From Hyphomicrobiales bacterium (lineage in GTDB: Bacteria > Pseudomonadota > Alphaproteobacteria > Rhizobiales > Rhizobiaceae): a stretch of 64,000 nt of DNA. The notes under the pieces are model-generated. The model had not been told where the DNA came from, searched no databases, and saw only the letters and a list, made by a program, of their open reading frames with translations. The translations under genes were made by a program, and so were the position numbers. Below are positions 36,726-44,954 of the stretch, one piece after another. The stretch's first letter is position 1, and every line of letters begins with the position of its first letter. The stretch is taken from NCBI GenBank assembly GCA_900470195.1, contig UEIJ01000023.1, positions 186,001 to 250,000 of the forward strand, in the 5' to 3' direction.

Positions 36726-37622
36726 ATGAGCGTACTGACGAACATTGTAGAACGGATGAGCCTGATAATGGCAGGGATACTTGCTGCTTCCATCGCGCAG
36801 GCTGCCGAGCCTGTCAGGTCGTCCTTTGACATGGAAGCCAATGGCGTTGCCTATCGCATATTCACCGCTGCCCCCAAAGGTGCAGCACCCGAAGGCGGTT
36901 ACCCGGTTATATACATGATTGACGGCAATCGCATGTTGCCGATTGCAGCAAAACGCATGGCGGAAAACCCAGTATTGAAAGCTGTCTTTGTCGGCATCGG
37001 CTATCCCACCGACAATCCGGAAGAAATTGTCCGGCTGAGATATTTCGACCTCACCCCTCCCACACCCGATGATCTGATCCCGGTTCACTTCAATGTGCCG
37101 AAGACAGGAGGACGAGACGCTTTCTTCGACTTCATCGACAATCAGGTGAAGCCAGAGGTCGAAAAGCGTTTCAACGTCGACAAAAAGCGGCAAGCCTTAT
37201 TCGGACACTCTCTCGGCGGATTGTTCACACTATACGCCCTGTTCAACCACACGCACTCCTTCCAGAGCTATAGCGCGGCAGACCCGTCAATCTGGTGGAA
37301 TAATCGCTCAATTCTGAAAAATAAAGATCAGTTCATCACAAACTTCAAGGGTGCCCCTCGCCCCATCCGTTTGCTTATTGAAACCTCTGGCAAACGCGGT
37401 AACCGGCCTGGCCAGACGAAGCAGGATGATGACCGGTTGAAGAGACTGCGCGGCGGGCCCTCTGGTGCGGATATCTTCAAGGAGCTTTCTGAACTGCCGC
37501 AAATGGATGCAGCATTCCGTCGTTTTGAAGATGAAAGCCACGGATCAATGATACCGTTAACGGTAGAAGACAGCCTCGATTTCATCCTGCTCGGAAAGGC
37601 CGCCATCGTCAAAAGCAACTGA
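36726..37622 (+). CDS. periplasmic alpha/beta hydrolase, IroE/Fes-like siderophore esterase
   Basis: 298 residues with an N-terminal signal-type helix (about 11-27). The nucleophile is Ser162 in GHSLGG and the probable catalytic His272 is in DESHGSM. Fold and motif placement fit the putative esterase family (IroE, Fes, Bacillus BesA), which cut trilactone catecholates such as enterobactin. Export to the periplasm parallels IroE. Sandwiched between the receptor and the binding protein, it probably linearises the ferric siderophore before the inner-membrane step. No direct evidence of the substrate. Confidence 0.78.
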   Translation: MSVLTNIVERMSLIMAGILAASIAQAAEPVRSSFDMEANGVAYRIFTAAPKGAAPEGGYPVIYMIDGNRMLPIAAKRMAENPVLKAVFVGIGYPTDNPEEIVRLRYFDLTPPTPDDLIPVHFNVPKTGGRDAFFDFIDNQVKPEVEKRFNVDKKRQALFGHSLGGLFTLYALFNHTHSFQSYSAADPSIWWNNRSILKNKDQFITNFKGAPRPIRLLIETSGKRGNRPGQTKQDDDRLKRLRGGPSGADIFKELSELPQMDAAFRRFEDESHGSMIPLTVEDSLDFILLGKAAIVKSN

Positions 37623-37695
37623 ATTTTACCTCTCCGTCTTTGACGGCGAAGATACTTGACTATAAAGCACAGGATTGATGAAAGGATCGAACACC

Positions 37696-38625
37696 ATGCT
37701 GAATATCGCTCAACAGGTTTCCCGCTTGTGTGGTGCCGCCATCGTGGTGCTGGGCATTGCCACAACTGCAAATGCTGAAAATCTGACCGTCAAGCATGCC
37801 CAGGGTGAAACAGCGGTTCCAGCCTCACCGACAAAAGTACTGGTTTTCGATCTTGGCACCCTCGACAATCTTGACCGTCTCGGCGTCAAAGTAACCGGCG
37901 TTCCCAGCGGAATTTCGTTTCCTGATTATATGAAGAAATATCAGGGCGATGAATACGTAAAGATCGGCACATTGTTCGAGCCTGATTATGAGGCCGTCAA
38001 CGCGGCAGGGCCTGATCTCATCATCGTGGGAGGTCGTTCAGCCGCAAAGTACGGTGAACTCTCAAAGATCGCACCAACCATCGATCTGACGACCAACGCT
38101 AAAAACTTCATCGCCGACACTGAAGCCAATGTCGAAAAGCTCGGCCAGATTTTCGGTAAGGAAGCAGAAGCGAAGGCGGAAGTCGAAAAGCTTGATGCTG
38201 CGCTTGTTGCCCTGAAGGAAAAGGCCGCCAATAAGGGCACCGGGCTTCTTATCCTCACTTCCGGCGGCAAAATCAGCGCCTATGGTCCTGGTTCGCGTTT
38301 CGGCGTCCTCCACGACAGCTTCGGCGTCAAGCCTGCAGCGCCAGACCTTTCCATCGGTAACCATGGACAACCTGCCAGCTCGGAATTCATCCTTGAAACC
38401 AATCCAGACTGGCTGTTTGTCATCGACCGTGATGCCGCCATTGGCCGTGAGGGTAATTCGGCCAAACAGGTTCTCGACAATGAACTCGTCCGCCAGACCA
38501 ATGCCTGGAAGAAGGATCAAGTTGTCTATCTGAACGCTCAGAACTGGTATCTCGTCGGCGGCGGCCTCGGTGCGCTTCATGGCACGGTCGATCAGCTTTC
38601 GCAGGCTTTCGACAAGTCAAAGTAA
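37696..38625 (+). CDS. siderophore ABC transporter binding protein, CeuE/FatB/YclQ-like
   Basis: 309 residues from ATG 37696 (AAAGGA upstream; ATG 37678 and TTG 37675 are weaker). A signal peptide ends TTANA, with no lipobox Cys in the right place, so it is periplasmic. It is a type III helical-backbone binding protein. His223 (in NHGQP) and Tyr285 (in NWYLVGGG) align with the His/Tyr pair that completes the iron coordination in CeuE of Campylobacter, which binds tetradentate catecholates. This pairing supports a linear bis-catechol ligand, matching the esterase in the operon. A hairpin follows the gene. Confidence 0.85.
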   Translation: MLNIAQQVSRLCGAAIVVLGIATTANAENLTVKHAQGETAVPASPTKVLVFDLGTLDNLDRLGVKVTGVPSGISFPDYMKKYQGDEYVKIGTLFEPDYEAVNAAGPDLIIVGGRSAAKYGELSKIAPTIDLTTNAKNFIADTEANVEKLGQIFGKEAEAKAEVEKLDAALVALKEKAANKGTGLLILTSGGKISAYGPGSRFGVLHDSFGVKPAAPDLSIGNHGQPASSEFILETNPDWLFVIDRDAAIGREGNSAKQVLDNELVRQTNAWKKDQVVYLNAQNWYLVGGGLGALHGTVDQLSQAFDKSK

Positions 38626-38648
38626 CCACTTTCCGAACCCAATCCGAT

Positions 38649-38670
38649 CGGGTCACCAGTCGGTGACCCG
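38649..38670 (+). other. intercistronic hairpin after the siderophore binding-protein gene
   Basis: Perfect 9-bp stem CGGGTCACC/GGTGACCCG (38649-38657 with 38662-38670) and AGTC loop, no U-run, between the binding-protein stop (38625) and the permease start (38699). Confidence 0.65.
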
Positions 38671-38698
38671 AAATTGTGACCAGGCAAAAGAACAGGAA

Positions 38699-39667
38699 AT
38701 GAGTGTGAAGGGACTAGCAGCGGCCATAATCGTTGTTGCAGTACTGGCTGTCATCAGCCTGTTTATCGGCGTCAGCGATGTATCCCTGGCTACACTCTTC
38801 GGCACAGGAAGCACGGACCGGGCCACCGAAGTTCTGCTGATCAGCCGTATCCCGCGTACCATGGCAATCATTCTCGCGGGCATGTCCATGGCCGTTTCGG
38901 GTATGATCATGCAAATGCTGACGCGGAACCGTTTCGTTGAACCGTCAACAGCCGGCACGGTGGAATCCGCCAGCCTTGGCATCCTCCTGGTCATACTGTT
39001 TGCACCCGAAACACCGGTTATCGGCAAAATGCTGGTTGCATCCGTCACGGCACTTGCCGGAACGGCCCTCTTTCTTCGTATTCTCCGTACAATTCCGCTG
39101 CGTTCCGTTCTTGTCGTGCCTTTGGTTGGCATCATGCTTGGGGGCGTGGTCAACGCGATTACGACTTTCATCGCCTACCGCTTCGATCTCCTGCAATCGC
39201 TCAACTCCTGGACGACCGGCGATTTTTCCGGTGTCCTTCGTGGACGCTACGAGTTGCTGTGGTTTGCATTCGCCCTGACCATAATCGCTTATATCGCCGC
39301 CGACCGTTTCACAGTCGCGGGACTAGGCGAGGATTTCACCACCAATCTCGGCCTCAATTACCGCCGCGTGGTGACACTCGGCCTTATCATTGTTTCCATG
39401 GTCAGCGCATCGGTCGTTGTGACCGTTGGCATGATACCTTTCCTGGGGCTGATCGTTCCTAATGTTGTCAGCATGTTCATTGGTGACAATATGCGGCGTG
39501 CTGTGCCATGGGTCGCGGTGCTCGGCGCCGGGCTTGTTCTTGCCTGCGACATCGCTGGAAGGCTGGTCCGCTTCCCTTACGAAATCCCTATCGGCACGAT
39601 GATGGGTGTCGTTGGAAGCGTCCTTTTTCTCTATCTTTTGTTGCGGCGAGGTTCACGCCTTGCTTAA
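38699..39667 (+). CDS. siderophore ABC transporter permease (FecCD family, first)
   Basis: 322-residue inner-membrane FecCD/BtuC-type permease with about ten helices; RIPRTMAIILAGMSMAVSGMIMQ is the family's conserved segment. The ATG at 38699 is close to AGGAA. It resembles FatD/YclN/CeuB. It overlaps the next permease gene by eight bases. Confidence 0.9.
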   Translation: MSVKGLAAAIIVVAVLAVISLFIGVSDVSLATLFGTGSTDRATEVLLISRIPRTMAIILAGMSMAVSGMIMQMLTRNRFVEPSTAGTVESASLGILLVILFAPETPVIGKMLVASVTALAGTALFLRILRTIPLRSVLVVPLVGIMLGGVVNAITTFIAYRFDLLQSLNSWTTGDFSGVLRGRYELLWFAFALTIIAYIAADRFTVAGLGEDFTTNLGLNYRRVVTLGLIIVSMVSASVVVTVGMIPFLGLIVPNVVSMFIGDNMRRAVPWVAVLGAGLVLACDIAGRLVRFPYEIPIGTMMGVVGSVLFLYLLLRRGSRLA

Positions 39668-40613
39668 ACGCCCTGCCCTGATCCTCTCTCTGCTCTGCGT
39701 GCTCACGCTGCTTGCAGTGGCGGCATTCATGACAATAGGAGCAAAGGGAAGCTGGACTTTCATCCTGTCTTTCCGCGGCACCAAGCTTGCCGCCATGGTA
39801 CTGGTCGCATACTCAATCGCGGTTTCAACGGTATTGTTCCAAACCGTCACGAACAATCGTATCCTGACCCCTTCGATCATGGGCTTCGATGCACTCTACA
39901 TACTGATCCAAACCGTGGTGGTCTTCTTCTTCGGCGCGGTTCAAATCGAATGGATCGGCCCAAACATCCGTTTTCTTGCAGAAACCTCTCTCATGGTGGT
40001 TTTCGCCGGGACGCTCTATTACTGGCTCTTCTCCGGTGCAACGCGCAGCCTGCATCTTGTTATGCTCGTCGGTATTGTCTGCGGTGTGTTTTTCCGCAGC
40101 ATTTCCAACCTCATGCAGCGGATGCTTGATCCAAATCTTTTCGCTATTCTGCAAGACCGATTTTTCGCCAGCTTCAATACTATCAACAGCGACATTCTGA
40201 TTATGTCGGCAGTCATCGTCGTTGCAGTTTCGCTCTACGGTCTGCGCTTTATCCACGTCTTCGATGTCGTGTCTCTCGGACGCGACCCTGCAATCAATCT
40301 GGGCGTTGATCATCGGCGGGTTGTGCGCAAGGTCCTGTTCATGGTCACGGTGCTGGTTTCCGTTTCCACCGCACTGGTGGGGCCCATTACCTTCTTCGGT
40401 CTGTTGGTGGCCAATCTGGCCTACATGATTACCGGTTCGGCAAAGCACCGTTTCATCTTGCCGGTAGCGGCCTTGCTTGCAGTCTTCTGCGTCGTCAGCG
40501 GACAGACCATTCTTGAACGTGTCTTCTCGTTCAATTCCGCACTCAGCATCATCATCGAGTTTCTGGGCGGCCTTGTCTTCATCATCCTTCTCGTCAGGGG
40601 ACACGCACGTTGA
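39660..40613 (+). CDS. siderophore ABC transporter permease (FecCD family, second)
   Basis: 317-residue permease of the FatC/YclO/CeuC branch. The TTG at 39660 is preferred; GAGG lies 8 bases before it and it overlaps the first permease stop by eight bases, so it is translationally coupled. Conserved FecCD features include FRGTKLAAMVLVAYSIAVST and GPITFFGLLVANLAYMITG. It ends in a TTGA overlap with the ATPase gene. The two permeases form the heterodimeric channel. Confidence 0.88.
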   Translation: MLKRPALILSLLCVLTLLAVAAFMTIGAKGSWTFILSFRGTKLAAMVLVAYSIAVSTVLFQTVTNNRILTPSIMGFDALYILIQTVVVFFFGAVQIEWIGPNIRFLAETSLMVVFAGTLYYWLFSGATRSLHLVMLVGIVCGVFFRSISNLMQRMLDPNLFAILQDRFFASFNTINSDILIMSAVIVVAVSLYGLRFIHVFDVVSLGRDPAINLGVDHRRVVRKVLFMVTVLVSVSTALVGPITFFGLLVANLAYMITGSAKHRFILPVAALLAVFCVVSGQTILERVFSFNSALSIIIEFLGGLVFIILLVRGHAR

Positions 40614-41368
40614 TAGAAATCAGCCAAGTCAGCAAATCCTACAACGGCACGCTCGTGGTCGATGATGTGACCCTGAGATTGCCGGCTCGCGGCATAACCT
40701 CAATCATTGGCCCGAATGGTGCGGGAAAATCCACGCTGCTCTCGATGGTAAGTCGCCTCCTGCCAATGGACAAAGGCCGGGTGACCGTAGATGGGCTGGA
40801 TGTTTCGACGACATCGGGTGAGGTGCTAGCCAAACGCCTGTCGATCCTGCGGCAGGAGAACGCCATCAACTCCCGCCTGACCGTACGTGATCTCGTAACT
40901 TTCGGCCGTTATCCCTATTCCAAAGGCCGTCCAACGAACGAGGATCGCAAACACGTCGAACAGGCCATCCGTTATCTCGGCCTTGACGATTTGAGCGAAC
41001 GCTTTCTGGATGAGCTTTCCGGCGGACAGCGCCAGCGTGCCTTTGTAGCAATGGTTCTCTGCCAGGACACGGATTATGTACTGCTGGATGAACCGCTCAA
41101 CAATCTTGATATGAAGCATTCCGCTTCAATGATGAAGCTGCTGCGCCGGGCTGCCGACGAACTTGGAAAAACTGTCGTTCTGGTCCTTCACGACATCAAT
41201 TTCGCGTCGTGTTATTCCGACCATATAGTCGCCATGCGCCACGGCAAGGTAGCCCATCAGGGAAGCCCGGACGAACTCATTCATCCGGAAATCCTCAAAG
41301 ACATTTACGAGATGGAGATTGCCGTCGAAATCATCGGCAGCAAGCGCATCGGCGTCTATTATCTTTAA
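40610..41368 (+). CDS. siderophore ABC transporter ATP-binding protein (FecE/YclP-like)
   Basis: 252-residue ATPase. Walker A GPNGAGKST, signature LSGGQRQRAFVAMVL, Walker B YVLLDEPLNNLD and H-loop LHDINF are complete. TTG start overlaps the permease stop by four bases (TTGA), with AGGGG 9 bases upstream. It closes the siderophore operon and its end overlaps by four bases the end of the convergent carboxypeptidase gene. Confidence 0.92.
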   Translation: MIEISQVSKSYNGTLVVDDVTLRLPARGITSIIGPNGAGKSTLLSMVSRLLPMDKGRVTVDGLDVSTTSGEVLAKRLSILRQENAINSRLTVRDLVTFGRYPYSKGRPTNEDRKHVEQAIRYLGLDDLSERFLDELSGGQRQRAFVAMVLCQDTDYVLLDEPLNNLDMKHSASMMKLLRRAADELGKTVVLVLHDINFASCYSDHIVAMRHGKVAHQGSPDELIHPEILKDIYEMEIAVEIIGSKRIGVYYL

Positions 41369-43110
41369 GCAACCGCATCCGAGGGAAACAGTGCTTGCAA
41401 GGCATCATAAGACGCCAGCACGGTTTCCATTTGCGCGGTATGCCCCCTAACGAACGCATCACCATAGATCGTTTCGTCCGGATATTCTGTAATGAGCGTC
41501 AGCGGCACGGTATGTCGGTCATCAACGCCGACGAGGCACGGAAACCCGTTGATGATGCGGAAACCCGTTTCGCCGGCATGTTGCTCGAAAAGCCTGATCT
41601 GGGCGTTGTTGTAGGCGACCAGCCCGTCAATGGCGGCCAGATGCCTGGTCACGCGGTCGATCAGTTCCTCTGCTTGCCTCTCCCATGAGGCATGATGGCG
41701 GATGATCAAGAAAAAACCCTTGGGCAGCGTCCACATGGCGAAGGAACGCGGCACATAGCCGGATAGCGGACGCGTCCATTCATGCGACGGATAGCCATGC
41801 AGGTTGACGTGCAGTTTCGCGCCCGTCCGCTTTTCCGCCTCGACACGAATCGCCTTTTCATAAAGCCCCTCGCCGCTGCGATATTCCAGATCGTCACCGA
41901 GCGCCGTATAGCGTGCGGCATGATGCATGTGATGCGGCTGCAATGCGCAAAGCCGCTTGTGTATCTCGTAACCGTCCGGGTTTTCCTGTGGGGAGATCGT
42001 GAAATGCACGCCTTCGCGCGCTGCAAGCCGGTGGGCAGCCCGTAACGCCCCGACGACACCCGTCGTTTCATTGGCATGCTGACCGGCGCTGATCATCATA
42101 GCGGCATCGCTGCCCTTGCGATAAGTCGCGCGCACCGTTCTGCCTGAACGGGTCTTCGCCTCGAACGGCTCACCGCCCAGACGGGTGATTTCACGGCGGA
42201 TCTGATCGGCGGAAAGCGGCGCTTGCGCCGTCTCCAGAACCTGTTCTGCCGTTAGTGCATCATCGGTTGAAAGCGGGCGTGTCTCCACTTTGACCGACGG
42301 CTCGGCATCGCGAAAGCGGACTTCCGGTACGATCTGGCCCGGCTGCAATCCACGATCGCCGACCGGGCGACCGGACTTTTTTTGGAAGACTTCGAGCAGC
42401 GAGAAATAAACGTCCTCGTGCATGGCTTCGGTGAGGCTCAGCCTTTCCTCATCATAAGGCAGACGACGGTCGGTGATCGGCAGGCTGACTGCGATGTTCA
42501 GTTCATCGAAATAGGGTTCGCCACGCTTCCAGTCATGGGCTGCGATGGTCGAGACCGTGTCATGAAACAGCTTCTCATAGGATGTTTCATAGCGCGCGCT
42601 TTCAGTCTTGCCGTCCTGCGTGACGGATAGCCAGCCGGTCGGAGACACCAGCGTTTCGCCGATGAAATCCACATGCACGCGGTTCGGGGCGAAAACGCGG
42701 TGGCTCTTGCTATGGCCATCGGCAAAGACCAGATCGATTTCATAATGAAAATCGTCTTTGCCCGAAGCTGCAAAAGTTACTTCCGCCTCAGGCAGCAGCG
42801 CAGACAAAGGATAAGTCTCAAGCAGGAAACGGTTCTGCACACAGGCGTCATGACGCGGGTAACGGATCGCCGCCGATTTCAGCGCCGAGCCGTCCACTTC
42901 TTCCAGAAAGAAATGCAGCAATGGCTTATAAGCCGAACGCAGCCGTGCTTCGACGCCTGCCTCGCGCAGCTTCGTTTCCGCGGCGAAGCGGCTCGGCTGG
43001 TCATCGAACAGCCAAGCTTCCACCTTCGCGCCGCGCATTTCCGGTTTCAGAAATTGATCGACAAGCGCATGAACGGTACGCGGATAGGTTTTCTCAAAAA
43101 GCACGCTCAT
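41365..43110 (-). CDS. M14 family zinc carboxypeptidase-like protein
   Basis: 581 residues. The N-terminal ~300 residues have no recognised domain. The C-terminal part is an M14 peptidase: His345-x-x-Glu348 in GQHANETTG binds zinc; a third His lies among His434/438/443 (KLHVNLHGYPSHEW); a possible catalytic Glu is in LITEYPDE. No signal peptide, so it is cytoplasmic. It starts four bases inside the end of the DppC-like gene (ATGA) as the last gene of the peptide importer operon, which suggests it trims imported peptides or peptide-like amides. Alternatively it could be a deacylase of the succinylglutamate desuccinylase type. Confidence 0.78.
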   Translation of the reverse strand: MSVLFEKTYPRTVHALVDQFLKPEMRGAKVEAWLFDDQPSRFAAETKLREAGVEARLRSAYKPLLHFFLEEVDGSALKSAAIRYPRHDACVQNRFLLETYPLSALLPEAEVTFAASGKDDFHYEIDLVFADGHSKSHRVFAPNRVHVDFIGETLVSPTGWLSVTQDGKTESARYETSYEKLFHDTVSTIAAHDWKRGEPYFDELNIAVSLPITDRRLPYDEERLSLTEAMHEDVYFSLLEVFQKKSGRPVGDRGLQPGQIVPEVRFRDAEPSVKVETRPLSTDDALTAEQVLETAQAPLSADQIRREITRLGGEPFEAKTRSGRTVRATYRKGSDAAMMISAGQHANETTGVVGALRAAHRLAAREGVHFTISPQENPDGYEIHKRLCALQPHHMHHAARYTALGDDLEYRSGEGLYEKAIRVEAEKRTGAKLHVNLHGYPSHEWTRPLSGYVPRSFAMWTLPKGFFLIIRHHASWERQAEELIDRVTRHLAAIDGLVAYNNAQIRLFEQHAGETGFRIINGFPCLVGVDDRHTVPLTLITEYPDETIYGDAFVRGHTAQMETVLASYDALQALFPSDAVA

Positions 43111-43961
43111 CGGGAAGTCCTACCGGTTGGGTCAAGGCTGTCGCGCAGCCAGTCGCCAAGAAGATTGAGGCCAAGCACGGTGAAGAGAATGGCGAGCCCA
43201 GGGAAAATGCTCACCCACCATGCGGTCTGGAGATAGGTGCGCCCATCGGCGAGCATGCCGCCCCAGCTTGGAATGGTCGGATCAACACCGAGACCGAGGA
43301 AGGTAAGGCTCGATTCCAGCAAAATATTATTGGCCACATTGAGCGTCATCAGCACGATCACCGGACCGAGCAGGTTCGGCAGCAGATGCTGGAAGATGAT
43401 GCGCCAGTCCTTCACGCCAATCGCGCGGGCCGACAGGATAAACTCGCGCTCGCGTAGCGACAGCACCGAGCCGCGCACCAGTCGCGCGTATTGTACGCAC
43501 TGGGAGACGATCAGCAGGATGATGGTGTTGAACAGCCCGCCGCCCAGGATGGCCATCACGGTGATGGCAAGCAGAATGAACGGCATGGCAAGCTGCACAT
43601 CGACAAAGCGCATCAGCGCCATGTCCCAAAAGCCGCGGTAATAGCCGGCAACGAGGCCCATGATCGTGCCGATGACCACGGAACCGATCACCGAAACAAA
43701 ACCGACAAACAGCGAGATCTTGCCGCCGGTGACAACACGCGCCAGCACGTCGCGGCCCAGCGGATCAGTGCCGAAAATATGGACCGGATTGACGAATGGT
43801 GGCGTCAGGCGCGCCAGAAGATCGATCTTGTTGGCGCCGCCCGGAAACAAATAGCCGGAGAAAATCACGGCCAGACAGATACAGCCGGTCAGCACGACGC
43901 CGACGATGAATTCGAGGCTGGCAAAACGCGAAAACAGAACCGATGAGGTCTTGGTTGCCAT
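43107..43961 (-). CDS. peptide-type ABC transporter permease (DppC-like), second importer
   Basis: 284 residues, about six helices, with IFGTDPLGRDVLARVVTGG and the EAA loop ESSLTFLGLGVDPTIPSWGG. The frame stays open far upstream (to 44948) inside the neighbouring permease gene, but the start is ATG 43961 with AGGACC upstream, 5 bases after the DppB-like stop. It pairs with the DppB-like gene. Confidence 0.92.
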   Translation of the reverse strand: MATKTSSVLFSRFASLEFIVGVVLTGCICLAVIFSGYLFPGGANKIDLLARLTPPFVNPVHIFGTDPLGRDVLARVVTGGKISLFVGFVSVIGSVVIGTIMGLVAGYYRGFWDMALMRFVDVQLAMPFILLAITVMAILGGGLFNTIILLIVSQCVQYARLVRGSVLSLREREFILSARAIGVKDWRIIFQHLLPNLLGPVIVLMTLNVANNILLESSLTFLGLGVDPTIPSWGGMLADGRTYLQTAWWVSIFPGLAILFTVLGLNLLGDWLRDSLDPTGRTSR

Positions 43962-43966
43962 GGGTC

Positions 43967-44890
43967 CTACTCCGTGCGGATACGCGGATCGACAAGGCCA
44001 TAGGCGATGTCCACGAGAAGATTGACGCCGATGATCAGCATGGAAAGGATCGCGATGGTGGCCTGCAAGACAGGATAATCGCGCCCGGCCACCGCGTCGA
44101 AGGCGAGCGTACCCATGCCCGGCCAGTTGAACACGCGTTCCACCACGACAATGCCGCCGAGGAGTCCACCAAACTGTAGGCCGAGATAGGTGATCAGCGG
44201 AATGGCGCAATTGCGCAGCGCATGCTTGTAGAGAACCTTGTTCTCGCTCAGCCCCTTGGCGCGCGCCACCATGATATATTGCGATTGCAGCGTCTCCAGC
44301 ATCGCCGTGCGCACAAGACGGACATTCGTTGCCGTCAGAATGATGCCCATGGTGAGCGCAGGCATGATAAAGCTCGCAATGCCACTCATCCCGCTTGGCG
44401 GCAGCCATTGCAGCGAAATGCCGAACAGCAGCACCAGCATGGTCGCCAGCCAAAAATTCGGGAACGATAGGCCCACAAGCGAGCAAATACGAATGAGCTG
44501 GTCGGCCCATTTTCCGCGCGACACGGCAGCCTTGATGCCAAGCGGCACAGAAATCACGATGGAGACGAACAGCGAGGCAAAGGCCAGCATCAGCGTGGCG
44601 GGCAGAGCGCCAGCAACGAGCGTGGAAACCGGCGTTCCACCGAGAAAACTGCGCCCCAGATCCATTGTGAACAGTCCTTTGAGGAACTGCCAGTATTGAA
44701 CGAAGAACGGCTGGTTGAGCCCGAGACCTTCGCGGATGCGCGCCAGATCGGCTTCGGTGATGCTGCCCGCGCCTTGCGTCAGCATCAATGCCGGATCGCC
44801 TGTCAGGCGGACCGCGAAAGCGACAAGCAGCGTCATCGCGACAAGCACGAACAACGCCTGCAAAATTCGTTTGATCAGAAATCCGGCCAC
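43967..44890 (-). CDS. peptide-type ABC transporter permease (DppB-like), second importer
   Basis: About 307 residues; an N-terminal helix FLIKRILQALFVLVA and the EAA loop QYIMVARAKGLSENKVLYK. GTG at 44890 is chosen because GGAGG lies 7 bases before it; TTG 44893 and ATG 44917 are alternatives. Separated from the binding-protein gene by a strong hairpin. Confidence 0.9.
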   Translation of the reverse strand: MAGFLIKRILQALFVLVAMTLLVAFAVRLTGDPALMLTQGAGSITEADLARIREGLGLNQPFFVQYWQFLKGLFTMDLGRSFLGGTPVSTLVAGALPATLMLAFASLFVSIVISVPLGIKAAVSRGKWADQLIRICSLVGLSFPNFWLATMLVLLFGISLQWLPPSGMSGIASFIMPALTMGIILTATNVRLVRTAMLETLQSQYIMVARAKGLSENKVLYKHALRNCAIPLITYLGLQFGGLLGGIVVVERVFNWPGMGTLAFDAVAGRDYPVLQATIAILSMLIIGVNLLVDIAYGLVDPRIRTE

Positions 44891-44912
44891 CAACGCGCCT
44901 CCGAAATGGTGC

Positions 44913-44938
44913 GGCAAGCCGGGTTTGACCGGCTTGCC
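44913..44938 (-). other. intercistronic hairpin after the binding-protein gene, second importer
   Basis: Perfect 10-bp stem GGCAAGCCGG/CCGGCTTGCC with loop GTTTGA between the binding-protein stop (44955) and the permease start (44890). Read on the minus strand it is followed by GCACC, not by a U-run. Confidence 0.65.
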
Positions 44939-44954
44939 CTATTGTCATTCTTGC

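Noticed and set aside
43962-44948. 613-residue frame joining the DppC permease to upstream sequence
   Set aside because: The upstream part is the shadow of the DppB-like gene in another frame. The true start is the ATG at 43961 with its own ribosome site.
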